Shown here: positions 22,828 to 34,800 of the stretch, in pieces
Layout: every line of letters begins with the position of its first letter
Position numbering within the stretch: position 1 is the stretch's first letter
Source of the DNA: Scolanthus callimorphus
Taxonomy: Eukaryota > Cnidaria > Anthozoa > Actiniaria > Edwardsiidae
DNA length: 64,000 nt
Direction: 5' to 3'
Assembly: GCA_033964015.1 (NCBI GenBank)
Contig: CM066921.1
Span: 28,811,355-28,875,354 of the forward strand
The notes under the pieces: model-generated
Told to the model about the DNA's origin: nothing
Seen by the model: only the letters and a program-made list of their open reading frames with translations
The model's database searches: none
Position numbers and translations under genes: made by a program

Positions 22828-23093
22828 TATACCCTTTCCGGGATACGTTGTCACCCAAAAAGCATATAAGCTTGGTGCGCTAGGGAGTATGGGTAAATAT
22901 TTATTTAAATTTCTGTAAAGTATTAGAAACAAACATGCTTGGAAATGTGCTGAAATTTGTTCATTTCACCTGTGGTTGCGATAACTGTCTGAATTCAGAT
23001 CAAACAGTAGCAGTTTAGATGCCCCCATCATCCTTTGCGCTTCATGCTTATAGGCTTTTTGAGTGACAACGTTTCCCGGAAACGGTATATAAT
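22828..23093. mobile_element. Inverted-repeat MITE 'tataccctttccgggatacgttgtcac'
   Basis: TATACCCTTTCCGGGATACG at the left pairs with CGTTTCCCGGAAACGGTATA at the right; inner arms share 'caaaaagcatataagc' and 'gcttataggctttttg'. Confidence 0.8.
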
Positions 23094-23649
23094 TATTGTA
23101 AATTAGGCATGAAAAGCCATTTATGGATTATCTAATAAAATTATTGTATTGTATTGCATGTAAAATGCGTCCATATCATAGTTTAGTAAACTCGTCCTAC
23201 GTTAGTCGTATTGTATTTTAAAAGACGTAGGACTTACCTTACCAGCTTCTATGATCAAGATTGTTCATGAATTTAAATGAGATCCCAATATCGTATAATA
23301 AATGCTATATTAACAATTGCGTGTAGAAATCGCAAAATATCATCTAGATACGATTTACACCTATTTCAGAAACCGTCATAACAATCTGTTGCAGCGCGCG
23401 TTCCTTTATGGGAGAAACTATAAGAAGAACAGAATTATCGTGTTTTAATTAACGCAGAGTATTTTGCGAGAGATGTATTGTAGAACCAATGGCTAAAGCA
23501 GGATGATAAGTATGATATTGATCCTAAAAACCAGTGCCCATGATTCTGTTTTTGTATATCTATTTGGTATCATGACGCATCGCGGGTTACAACAGACTAG
23601 TTGTGATGGTCCAAACTTTTCTGAACAGGTGGATACTTGATCTAGCGAA
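23094..23649. other. Non-coding; no gene recognised
   Basis: Contains a small inverted pair 'cgtcctacgttagtc' / 'agacgtaggac' at 23200-23235. Nothing else stands out. Confidence 0.4.
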
Positions 23650-23701
23650 TTCAATCGAGAACATATCGCATCACATTCCCTAAACCACCCGATGTAAATG
23701 G

Positions 23702-24063
23702 CCCGGGGGGGACTCCCATATTTTTGGGGCGGGGGTGCTCGTCGTACCTTTTAGGGTATAAAATCAGGCCTCTGGTACCTTTTAGGGGGTAAAATTCGAA
23801 AACTTGTAATTTTTAGCAGATAGGTACCTGTTAGAGGTCCGTTCTAGCAAATCAAGCAAATCACACTTGTTGGTAGCCTGAATTTCAGACGTATTTTCCC
23901 TCGTAAAAAATACGAGAGAAAATTACGAGGGAAAATACGTCTTGTTGGTACCTTTTAGGGGTCAAAATCAACTAAGCGACGCCATGTTTGGTACCTTTTA
24001 GGGGTAAAATCGAAAGTTCCCGACGAGCACCCCCGCCCCAACAATATGGGAGTCCCCCCCGGG
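23702..24063. mobile_element. MITE 'cccgggggggactcccat' with 8-bp target duplication
   Basis: Perfect 18-bp terminal inverted repeats (CCCGGGGGGGACTCCCAT) and flanking 8-bp direct repeats GTAAATGG at 23694-23701 and 24064-24071. An 8-bp duplication fits hAT-type transposition. The interior has repeated 'accttttaggg(g)t' words. The insertion splits a copy of the dispersed 'cagccgatggaaatgg' repeat, whose consensus reads straight across the duplicated site. Related elements are at 31400-31560 and 55062-55397. Confidence 0.9.
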
Positions 24064-24409
24064 GTAAATGGATACTTTCTCTGACTCGGTATGTTGCTAG
24101 GCTAACAAAATGGAGGCTGACTCGAGGCTATTTAACAAAAGTATTTGCAGTGTTTAAATTGAGAATAGCTAGGAATGTGTCTTTACCTTGTTTTGAAAAC
24201 TTCTGGCGGATTGGAACAACCTGTCTGTGCTGGAGTCTTAAACGTTGTGTTTTTAACCTTTTGGTCAACGAACCGAGAAACCCGCTTCGTACACATTCAT
24301 GCAGATATGCTACGTAGGTAGACTGACCGCCCTTCGCCAAAGATAGACGTTGACATTTTTTGCCAAGCTTGACGTGTCTGCACCAGTTTGGACTAAAAAT
24401 AGACTGAAT

Positions 24410-24533
24410 AATAAAACCATTATCCTGCTCGATTTTGCAGAATATCGTCTGATTTTAGCCAACTCGGGACTTCGTCCCTCGTCGGCTAAGTATCAGACGA
24501 TATTCTGCGCAATCTCGCAGGATAATGGTTAAA
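24410..24533. mobile_element. Hairpin element 'aaccattatcctgc'
   Basis: AACCATTATCCTGC at 24415 is inverted at 24519-24532; arms continue through 'gcagaatatcgtctga'. About 120 bp in all. Confidence 0.75.
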
Positions 24534-25264
24534 TATAAGTGATCTGGGGATGATAAAAATAGACTTTAAAAATGAATAGCTTCTGTTTTGTAGCGTACGC
24601 CAGTGAATTTATCAAACTTGATTTGAAATGCGAGTACCCTAGATCCAAAGCCTTAAAACGCCCGCTCTATAAACTCAAGAATAACTAGAGATTCCTGTCA
24701 GAAGGGAAATGCTGCATAACTTGTGGACGAGTAAAAAACGGTCTGACTTGAAGAGTATTTCATGTTGCTAAAATATTGAAACATGCTTTTTTATTTTTCT
24801 CAAGAGTTTTAGAACACTTATATATTTTTATTAAACACAGTAAAACAAGATTTGATAGACTTATTCCTGTTTAGCAATTTCAGTGATGACGAATCGCAAC
24901 CGTTTACAAACGAAAACGCATTAGTATTCTCACTTGGTGTCATTATTAGCATAATCACCAATTTGGTTGAGATCTCGGCACCAAGATGGCGTCCCAGGAA
25001 GAGGGCTGCCACTCATAATAGTCTCATTGTACTCATCCCAAGAAGACCGGTGGGGCCAGAAGCCAGTTCGTTTACCCACCCTCCCTCCCTCGTTTTGCAG
25101 TTGCCATCTTTAGCTCCGCCAGGTGTCCTCCCCATCTATATAGAGTACAGTTGGATCAAGTGAGAATATAATATTGTTGTGGACAGTACGGTACCAAAAT
25201 GTATCGACAAGGGGAGGGCTCTTTTATGGCCAAGTTGTATGATCAACACGAATGGCTTATCTAT
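24534..25264. other. Non-coding 3' of LicD copy A
   Basis: No gene recognised. AT-rich, with a purine/pyrimidine mixed stretch near 25070-25110. Confidence 0.4.
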
Positions 25265-25969
25265 CTAGTCACCGCAGCTAATTGGTTTGACTGTCTTCCA
25301 CCAATTCCAACGATACAAGTATTTCAGAATCTCCCCGCCCTCTCGAGGGACGCTTATCTCAAAGAAGCTAAATGTGGCTTTAGGTAATGGTGGCTCTACA
25401 AGTCGAGATGGGTACGTGTGATGAAGTCTATAGTTCGTATAAAAAAGCCACGGTGACCACCCTATCCGCCAGTTCGACCCAAAGTACTCTTTATACATAA
25501 ACAAGTCTACACCTAGTCTTTGTCCTGGTCTAAAGAAATGTAGAAGACCTTGTCTGGGCAATGTCCATGCAACAACAGACAGTCCCTCGGCTCGAAACCT
25601 CTCAATAAACACCTCCTTGCCAATTTTCTCAAACTGTTTGTAGCTCATTCCTAAATCTACATCGTAGTCCCAAGGTAGCATGTTCTTGTATCGTCGTGCG
25701 CCTATTAAGGAGCCGTACGTAAGCCAATGGTTTACTCCCATTGAGTCTAGAATCAGATGAACCTTGTAAGTGACTTTGAGAAGCTCAACTTTCTCGTGTT
25801 CAGTGTAGTTAGGGCAGCTAAACGATGATTTGTTGTAGTCCGCGTAACTTGAAACTTGAGCGATGTTAAATAGCACCATCAACAACAATAGAAATAGAAA
25901 GAAGTATTTTACACATTTTGAGAAGGAGGGTCGCCTCAAAGTACACCACCGAAATGGATTCAGGTTCAT
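25265..25969 (-). CDS. LicD/fukutin-family transferase, copy A (234 aa)
   Basis: LicD-domain proteins (fukutin, FKRP and bacterial LicD) transfer phosphoryl-linked groups such as ribitol-phosphate or phosphocholine onto glycans. The ATG is at 25969-25967. A hydrophobic span YFFLFLLLLMVLFNIAQV gives a type II membrane topology. Then comes the family core: YGSLIGARRYKNMLPWDYDVDLGM, whose Asp residues in DYDVD are the expected metal-binding DxD. The tail has PSRLVEPPLPKA and FEISVPREGGEILKYLY and ends in SCGD. No introns. A second copy with most residues identical lies at 27624-28355 in the opposite orientation. The frame is intact and differences from copy B are scattered, so both may be functional. 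Exact substrate unknown. Confidence 0.78.
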   Translation of the reverse strand: MNLNPFRWCTLRRPSFSKCVKYFFLFLLLLMVLFNIAQVSSYADYNKSSFSCPNYTEHEKVELLKVTYKVHLILDSMGVNHWLTYGSLIGARRYKNMLPWDYDVDLGMSYKQFEKIGKEVFIERFRAEGLSVVAWTLPRQGLLHFFRPGQRLGVDLFMYKEYFGSNWRIGWSPWLFYTNYRLHHTYPSRLVEPPLPKATFSFFEISVPREGGEILKYLYRWNWWKTVKPISCGD

Positions 25970-26219
25970 GTCTACTCGCTATAAGCTTCCACTTATCACA
26001 ATCTTGAGTTACTATGCAGTTGAAGCACAAAAACGGATAATTACCACCAGGTAATGTGCTGAGGTCCGCTCTTGAAGAGCTTACGGCTCTCCAGAAAACA
26101 AGGAAGTACAATACCAACAAACTAGTAAGCTAATAATTCGTTTTCATACGTAATTTTATTTGTAAGTATATTCCAATACTATATATAAAATGACATACAT
26201 TATAAGCGTGCATTGTCGG

Positions 26220-26595
26220 TTTCATTTCAGTTTGTCACGGAAGACGAAGCGCTCAACCAGCTCCAGAAATGAGGCAAGATTTGATTGGCTCAGACAATTG
26301 TCGAGCCCAGACCCATTGACGCATGCGCGAGATTCGATAAGGAGCCCGTTGAGAGAAACAACTTTCTCTGCATGACACAACGTTCAAAATCAGATCAGAT
26401 CAATGGGGCGAGTGACAAAACTCGCCCCAGTGTCACTCGGCCAAACAAATCCAAGATGGCGCTGGCGACTACGAACTCCGGGTTTTCGCCGATAAAAACA
26501 GCCTCCAACGCCTGCTAGCAGGCTAGCCAATTAGCGAAGGCCCTCAATTGCAAATGGATGTCCCCAGGGCTTCCCCCGCGAGCAGATGAGATCTG
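26220..26595. mobile_element. MITE family 'cccagagctcc', copy 3 (degenerate, rearranged)
   Basis: Shares 'ttgacgcatgcgcgagattc', 'gagcccgttgagagaaacaac' and the right part 'gaaggccctcaattgcaaatggatgtcccc' with the 36549 copy. A piece with 'aaatccaagatggcg' and 'ccaacgcctgctagcaggct', matching the end of the 21316 hairpin, interrupts it. Confidence 0.55.
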
Positions 26596-27540
26596 CATAC
26601 AAGGATGTGCCCAGACGGTTTGAAAAAATTTGAGTCAACGGATTCCGCGTACTCGTAAAATATCCGCCCGAAAAAAAGAAAGAAACAACATCTTTTACAG
26701 CTAAAACTGTTGTTGCGCGCTGCGCGTTTTCAAAACTTCGAAAGGATTATGGATTTGCCGATCCGCCAATCATCTGAATGGGAGAGAACGTAACACTTGT
26801 GAGGAGCTTCCACTTCCTAAAATAATTTCTTGAGGAAATCAACTAATTAGGGTAATGTTTTATCCAAATCTAGCGAGAAATGCTGAGCAAGTCTTGTTTC
26901 GCATGAGAAGGTTTGACCTATCATTTTGATATTTATTCAGTGATCGCTTCCTGTAGCCATCACACAAAATTCGTGTTGTTTACTTCTCTATTTCTCTTTC
27001 TAGATAGATTCAGGTAAATATGGAAATATGCCTTATCCATCGTTTTCCCTCAACTTCCGAGCCACGTGCATAACTAAGTATGGAGGGTTCTCACGTGACC
27101 TCGATCAAGCATCTCTCATTGGTTGATAAGGCTTGAATATCTAATGTAGCAGCAAAAATAGCATAGGAAGGATCCAGTCATTTTGATATGATCCAATACA
27201 TTCTCCAAACACTTGAAGTTCACATGATTGATTCCTTTATATAGCCATCACGCAAGATTCTATTGTTTATTTTACTTTTTCTCGGCAAAACCATTGAGAG
27301 TAACCCGTTTCTATCGCTTGTTCATCAATTAGGAATTATTAAATTGTTTATGTACTTAAACTCTTCACTTTCAGTGACTTCAGCCTGGAACCGTTTCGAG
27401 CGCTTCGACAAAATTTAAATAATGGAAACCAACCATTGCATGCTACAATATATATGCTATTTTCGTAGTATTTGAATGACTTGAAAGTCAGTCGTAACGA
27501 AAACATTGGCAATTTATTGTTATTAATCACCTTTTTGTGT
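26596..27540. other. Spacer between the inverted LicD copies
   Basis: No gene recognised. The inverted homology between the two LicD copies runs about 60 bp upstream of each ATG ('cttcaact...aagcttata') and then stops, so this spacer is unique. Confidence 0.45.
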
Positions 27541-27623
27541 TGTCGAGCTTCTGATATCCTTCAACTATATGAAGATGTAAACGACACACGGATCGTAACA
27601 AGTGAAAGCTTATAACGAGCAGA

Positions 27624-28355
27624 ATGAACCTGGATCCATTTTGGTGGTATGCTATAAAGTGCCACGTTGTTCTCTCATCTTTGAGGCGACCCTCCTTCTC
27701 AAAATGTGTAAAATACTTCTTTCTATTTCTATTGTTGCTTATGGTACTATTTAACATCGCTCAAGTTTCAAGTTACGCGGACTACAACAAATCATCGTTT
27801 AGCTGCCCTAACTACACTGAACATGAGAAAGTTGAACTTCTCAACGTCACTTACAAGGTTCATCTGATTCTAGACTCGATGGGAGTAAACCATTGGCTCA
27901 TGTACGGCTCATTAATAGGCGCACGACGATACAAGAACATGCTACCTTGGGACTATGATGTAGATTTAGGAATGAGCTACAAACAGTTTGAGAAAATTGG
28001 CAAGGAGGTGTTTATTGAGAGGTTTCGAGCCGAAGGACTGTCTGTTTTGACATGGAAACTGCCAAGACAAGGTCTTCTACAGTTCTCTAGACCAGGACTA
28101 AGACTATGGGTAGACTTGTTTATGTATAAAGAGTGCTTTGGGTCGAACTGGCGGATAGGGTGGTCACCGTGGCTTTTTTACACGAACTATAGACTTCATC
28201 ACACGTACCCATCTCGACTTGTAAAGCCACCATTACCTAAAGCCAAATTCGGCTTCTTTGAGATAAGCGTCCCTCGAGAGGGTGGGGAGATTCTGAAATA
28301 TTTGTATCGTTGGAATTGGTGGAAGGCAGTCAAACCTATTAGCTGTGATACATAG
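27624..28355 (+). CDS. LicD/fukutin-family transferase, copy B (243 aa)
   Basis: Inverted near-duplicate of the gene at 25265-25969 and presumably the same glycan phosphotransferase activity. The ATG is at 27624. Residues 31-47 are the membrane span; the DYDVD metal site is at residues 110-114 within LPWDYDVDLGM. Compared with copy A it carries an extra nine residues before the RRPSFSK motif, and about a dozen substitutions (for example HWLMYGS for HWLTYGS, FSRPGLRLWVD for FFRPGQRLGVD). It ends in SCDT. No introns. An AATAAA lies at 28506-28511, 150 bp after the stop. The Cys-rich ending and soluble domain match in both copies. Confidence 0.78.
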   Translation: MNLDPFWWYAIKCHVVLSSLRRPSFSKCVKYFFLFLLLLMVLFNIAQVSSYADYNKSSFSCPNYTEHEKVELLNVTYKVHLILDSMGVNHWLMYGSLIGARRYKNMLPWDYDVDLGMSYKQFEKIGKEVFIERFRAEGLSVLTWKLPRQGLLQFSRPGLRLWVDLFMYKECFGSNWRIGWSPWLFYTNYRLHHTYPSRLVKPPLPKAKFGFFEISVPREGGEILKYLYRWNWWKAVKPISCDT

Positions 28356-28505
28356 AAAAAGTGACTTTCAACATTCAACAAGATTAAACTAGCCCGAGGT
28401 TACGTTTTCAGTGATGTAGAAAACGATAAACATGCGTTGAACAACGTTCAACATCACTGAACAAGCATTGAATATTGCATTTGTCTGGTTCTGAAAGCTC
28501 GTATG

Positions 28506-28511
28506 AATAAA
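28506..28511 (+). promoter_or_regulatory. Poly(A) signal AATAAA after LicD copy B
   Basis: AATAAA 150 bp downstream of the stop codon of the copy B gene; no closer one is seen. Confidence 0.45.
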
Positions 28512-28888
28512 TTGTTGCGTAATTATTCAAAAATGTTTAGAGCGGTTTTCAAAGGACTGTAATTACAAATTACTCGGTAATTGCGTTTGTTATTTGTCGA
28601 GGGCATGAACTTCAGCCAACGAGATCGCGCAGAGAAAACAACACAATTACTCTTTGTGATTACTTCGCTCGCGAAAAGGAGAGATCCTGAGAGATTGTGA
28701 AACACCTAGCTCTCTGATTGGTTTGTTGTTGAATTACTATCGCATTTGATTGGACAGTGAATTACTCATGAACCGCTTTCACGACAGTCATGTGAAAACC
28801 TAATCAAATGTTGAGTTGTTTTCGCCCCGTCCTAAAAAAAAAAAAAACAGGCAGTAACATCTCGGATGCTTGCTTCAATATAACATAT

Positions 28889-31800
28889 CTATTTCACTCT
28901 CGCTTTTTCTATTGTCTGTTGAATTTCGTCTTGTGACGTCATCTCCTTGTGCTGCAACATGTCTTTGTCACCAGCGGTAACACCCCATCCTGACGCGGGC
29001 TCAGATAAGGCTGCACTATAGGGACGACCGCTGGCCGGCTGCAGATTCTCCCAGTAAGATCGCTGGGCTCTGCAAGAAATGCAAAATAATGATTCACCAA
29101 AAGTTACCAATAGTTCACAAGGAATTCGAGCGGAAATCTAATCGAAACGAGCAAAACTTGTGCGGACTCGTATCCTGCCTAAATATATGCGCGCGCTGGA
29201 ATTTATTCATGAGCCCACATTGTAAAATATATATGTACAGCTGACTTTTGTGTAAAAGCTGCAGTCAAATTTCAAATTGCGTGATCTTTTCGATGCGAAG
29301 CGAGAATTCGAATAGTGTTTACGATTCAGATAACCTTTCAAGTGCCAGCACTCCAGGCAATGACTTCATCACCGCTGGTGACGATAACTTCGCAAGCCAT
29401 CCAGCTATGACTCTCTTTTTATTGCAAATCAATCCATTTACATCAGTGCTATGTTTTCAGAGTGCTATGCTTTTATGTTATAATCTTCCCTAAATCTGCT
29501 TCGCTATGGCGCTGGCTATACTAGGAACCTAACTCGAAAAGCAATTACTACTAATTAGACTCTAGCCACTTTCGGTCATATATTTCTATTGATGTTTCTC
29601 GTTCATATTCAGTATCTTGGACATAAATTCCAAGAACCACTCTACGGCGATACGAACGAATGTGGATAGCAGAATATCTGTGCTGACTCTCGTCATGGTA
29701 CTTCGTGCAGTTTTTCCACAACAAAATATTTAACTTTCACCTGAATAATTACTTGCAATGCATTGTTAATTTCAAGTTGGCAGGCGAAGAATACTTGAAA
29801 TCTCGATGTGCTTTTCCTTGAAAAATTCAAATGTTTCATATCTCCAATGCGTCAAAGTCCTCGTAGCATTCTATTCAATACGACCTTTCAGTTTCCACTG
29901 CTTTAAATCTGTTAAATCGAGTCACGGATCAGCGAAGATCTCTGGATGAATTTTTTGGAGTGTAATTGCAAATGACATTGCTGCACTGTAGTAGGAAGAA
30001 TACTTATTTGAATGAATTTTTTTCAGTATGTTGGACACAAATTCCAAGAACCACTCCACGTCGATACGAATGAATGTAGATGGTAGAATGTATGTGCCGA
30101 CTCTCGTCATGGTACTTGGTTCAGTTTTTCCACAAGGAAGTATTTAATTTTTACCTGAATAATTCTTGCCATAACATTGCTAATTTTAAGATGCAAGCAA
30201 ACAATACACTTGAAATTTCGATATGCTTTTTCTCTGGAAAATTCAAATCTTCCATATCTCCAATGTCTCAAAGCATTCCCTGCTACTTTCTACTGCTTTA
30301 AATCGAGATTCGGAGCAGCGAATAACTCTGATTGAATTTTTTTCGAGTGTATTGTAAATGACATCGCTACACTGTAGGAAGAATACTTATTTGAATGAAA
30401 TATTTTTTTTCAGTATGTTGGACACAAATTCAAAGAACAACTCCACGGCGATACGAATGAATGTAGATGGTAGAATGTCTGTGCCGACTCTCGTCGTGGT
30501 ACTTGGTTCAGTTTTTCCACAATAAACTATTTAATTTTGACCTGAATAATTATTGCTACAACATTGTCAATTTCCAGATGGCAAGTACTACACAGAAATT
30601 TAAGCAGAATACACTTTCGTGATGCTTTTTCTGGGTAAATAATATCTTCTACACCTCGAAGCATTACATGTGACTTTCCATTGCTGTTCAAAGTGCCTCG
30701 GATCAGCGAGGATCACTGAATGAATGTTTTTCATTCGAAATACAATTAGAAACGACCGCTTGAAGAAAATAAATTTCTTAAATAACTTCGATATGAATTC
30801 CAAAAGTCACTCCACTTTTGCTTGAATCCTCCAAGGAAAACTGAATGTATATGGAATTTTTAGCGTGGTACTTGGTTCAGTTTTCGAGGAATGAGACGCC
30901 AAAATATCCTCTCTCGAATCACATGGCTCATCTTGCGAAAATATCTCAGGAATATTCAGTGAGTTAAAACGCGATCCCGGGAAAATGCAAAGCTTCATCA
31001 TTGTGCTCGATGCAAAGTGCGGATGTTCATCAAGATTAGTTGAAGTTTTCAGCTTTCCTCGTTTCTCCGATCAGCTAAAATATAATTATAAAACTCCGCT
31101 GTCGTTGCCGACACATTTCAAACAGAATTGCAACTTCAGAGTTTGACTGTGGGGAGGGGGTTATTTTCTCTTACTGCGCATGCGAAATAACAGCAGGTCA
31201 GCAGCTTCACTGAGGGCTCAGCTCAAGATTAGCTTGCGAAGCGATGTACGGCTGGAATTCCTTGTGAAGTAGGCGCGAAGGAGACAGGTAACAGGTAAAA
31301 GATACCCATCAAGAAATTTCCGTGTTTGTTTCTAATTTATCGTGTTCTCATCGAATAATCTCTCTTTCTTACACGGTTTTTAGAAGCACCATCATGAGAG
31401 AAAACAATTTGGACACATATTTCGGCCCTAAAAGATACCAATCTCCCTAATTTTATTGAAGATTAAGATCACCCCTAAAAGAGACCAAGGCCCCGTGATT
31501 TTAACCCCTAAAAGATACGACGATCATCCCCGGTCAAAAAATATGGGACCTAGTGGAGTATATTGAGACTCCTGTTGATGGGCTCTTTGTTCTTCTACTC
31601 CTGTGCATATGGCCTAGACCTAGTGGAGTAGATAGACTCCTGTTGATCGGCTCTTTGCTCTTCTACTCCTGTGTATATGACTAGATCTAGTGGAGTAGAT
31701 AGAGACTCCTGTTGATGGGCTCTTTGTTCTTCTACTCCTGTACATATTGCTAGACCTAGTGAAGTAGATAGAGACTCCTGTTGATGGGCTCCTGATTCTT

Positions 31801-34800
31801 CTACTCCTGTGTGTATATGACTAGATCTAGTGGAGTAGATGGAGGCTCCTTGTGATTGACTCCTGGCGAGGACAACCAATTTGGCCCATGAGTCCTTATA
31901 GCGGGAGCACGGTTGGATCATCTTTACGGCGCTGTAGTCCGGGTTCATTGCGTTTCTTAGTCTTTTATTTCGGTTGAGACAATAAGCCGAGGTCCCGTCT
32001 GCCTTCCCTTGTACTCCTGCTCAAGGTGGACACTAAAGAACCCATTGCACTCTTCGTAAGAGTAGGGGATTGTTTCTCGGTGCAATGGCCTGGATCTCGG
32101 AGGCACATGTACTGTACAACAGCCCTCGTGGTTCTAAGCTGCACTGCAGCAATTTGCACCATCCTTTTGCTGCCTGTTAAGTCCTCGCTGAGTCCTCCAA
32201 TCTCTCTTTGTCTAGCTCGGTCGTGTATTTCGACCACTTTGATCGAGTTTCCTCACGATTTCTTTTTACGGTTTTGTTAAGAGTTATACAAAACCATTTA
32301 GGTATCTTCCCTTTTAACACAATAATCGCACGGGAAAAGTGAAAGCTGCAATTCTAAACATTACATTTTGCATCATTTTTTCTCAAAAATATGGAACTCC
32401 GTAAAAGGTCCATTTTGGCTTGACGGGGAACATATTACACAAGGAGACCGCTTTCCTCTTTTACCTTGCTCGCACCCACGGCATGGTGTGCTGACTCAAG
32501 GCCTCCCCCCACAGGCCGTGTTTGTCACTAGCTGGCGGGAGCTTTCCTCTCTCCTTTGCTAACTGAAAAAAAAAACATTATAGCGGAGCTCCTGCGCGGG
32601 CCGAAGGCCCGCGCAAGCGGAGCACCATACCTAAGGAAAAACGTATAGTATACTATCGAGTTGATTTTTGAACGTCACCGGCATTATGGATCATTTTGAT
32701 GACGTCATTGATGACGTAAGGGCATGTGACCTTGGTGTAGAGTTCCTCTTATGGTCTTTGAAACTTTGTCCAAGTTCGGCTTCTAAAGAAGTTATCCTTC
32801 GGGAGATATGATTTTTTCTTTATTTTTCTGGTATTAAACCTATAGTCCGTCCGTCGTCCGTCGTCCGTCCGTCCGTGTACACATGGGAACCCTGTGGTAT
32901 ACAAAGAAAAAATCATATCTCCTCAAGAGAACATGCTAAGACAACCATACTTGGGATATTTTGTCTATGCCACAAGGGGGGTGGTGTAACCCGGACACGT
33001 GATGTGACGTCATCGGTGACGTCATCAGTGATTGAAAAATGAATATCTCGTGAAGGGAAGACTCTAAAACAACCAAACTTGGTTAGTGTAGTCTAGGCCA
33101 CCACATGAGCGAAATGAAGTGGTCACGTGATGTGACGTCATCGATGACGTCATCTATGCTTGAAAAATCAATATCTCGTGAAGGGAAGACTCTAAAACAA
33201 CCAAACTTGTGTAGTGTAGTCTAGGCCACCAGATGAGCGAAATGAGGTGGTCACGTGATATGACGTCATCGATGACGTCATCTATGCTTGAAAAATCAAT
33301 ATCTCGTGAAGAAAAGACTAAGACAACAAAACTTGGGTAGTGTAGTCTAGGCCACCAGATGAGCAAAATGAGGTGGTCACGTGATATGACGTCATCGATG
33401 ACGTCATCTATGCTTGAAAAATCAATATCTCGTGAAGGAAAGACTCTAAGACAACAAAACTTGGGTAGTGTAGTCTAGGCCACCAGATGAGCAAAATGAG
33501 GTGGTCACGTGACATGACGTCATCGATGACGTCATCTATGCTTGAAAAATCAATATCTCGTGAAAGGAAGACTCTAAGACAACAAAACTTGGGTTGTGTA
33601 GTCTAGGCCACCAGATGAGCGAAATGAAGTGGTCACGTGATGTGACGTCATCGATGACGTCATCTATGCTTGAAAAATCAATATCTCGTGAAGGGAAGAC
33701 TCTAAAGCAACCATGTAAACCATGTACACATGGGAATCCCTTTCATTCACACAGAAAAAATTATAACGAGGAGCTCCGCTTTTAGCCAGTGGCTAAATCT
33801 ATATATTATTTTATTATTGGACGAGTCTCAAGGAGAGCGTCGGACGGATAGAACCTTTTGTGGTCAGAGAATCCTCTACCTTGAACAGGACATTTCTGAC
33901 AATTAGATTCGAGAAATAACTGAACAAATTAATGTAGTCGTCGGGTGACAATCAACCCTTCCCTCCAAGGGAAGGTTCCATGTATCGGCCCAATTCATAC
34001 GTGCATGCGCTACGTCGTTTCAAGCTTCGAGATATAAGTTGTGCCGAACTGAATGTATAAATTATACATACATTATACGGCAGGCCGAAGGGAAAGAAGA
34101 GAAACTCAAACAGCGATGTCTCTGGATCCAATAGGATACAATGTCCGCAGAAATATAAGTAAATAAGGTAATAAGCAGACAAAACAGGAGCCGAGAGATG
34201 CCAACGTTTCGGATTTTACTTTCAATCCTTCATCAGGGCGGCTACTAAAACCGTTACAAAGATGATAACGTGTATATACAAAGCATGAGCTGCGCGCGCT
34301 GAAGAAAACAAACAAACAAACGCGCGCAAGGAAAAGAATACGCTAGTTACAAAGAGAAAAAAACTAAAATTCTTCTCTAAGATTGAGTCCATCAGGAGTT
34401 ATTGTTCTCAACTTATTTATCCAGAAGCCCTCTACAGTGGTGAGGTCTTCAGACTTAGCCACCTTCTTGATTGCCTTGATGGTAAGGTCTGACATGCTAT
34501 GGCCGTTGCTGGGGTTGAAGTGGGCCGCCACTGGGCACGTTTCCGCATATTTATCCCAGTTCTTATCATCTTTGTAACGGTTTTAGTAGCCGCCCTGATG
34601 AAGGATTGAAAGTAAAATCCGAAACGTTGGCATCTCTCGTCTCCTGTTTTGTCTTCTTATTACCTTATTTACGGCAGGCCGAAGGAAAGCGGCATATGTT
34701 ATGGAGTTTACTTACTGGGCGACGTCTGAATCAAAGTTCATCATATTACATTGAGGTCGACCTAAATACTCAGTTAGACTGGACACAGCCGCTCGGGTCG

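Larger units (their letters stand above)
34092..34669 (-). mobile_element. Penelope-like element remnant with GIY-YIG-side fragment and inverted ends
   Basis: The minus frame from about 34572 to 34364 reads [20 protein letters not shown], then [11 protein letters not shown], and ends [20 protein letters not shown]. 'FWI.KLRT..P.GLN' with an upstream 'HFN..GHS..D' is the pattern of the C-terminal end of Penelope-like element proteins. It is flanked by inverted arms (34163-34267 and 34567-34667), each holding a hammerhead-like core. The outermost direct repeats 'tacggcaggccgaagg' at 34077-34091 and 34670-34684 look like a 15-bp target duplication. It sits in the BHMT intron before the last recognised exon. 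Confidence 0.72.

Noticed and set aside
31965..32280. Opposed open frames of 84-90 codons at 31965-32280
   Set aside because: Part of the stretch ('ccgaggtcccgtct') recurs at 35919, so it looks repetitive; no protein family recognised.
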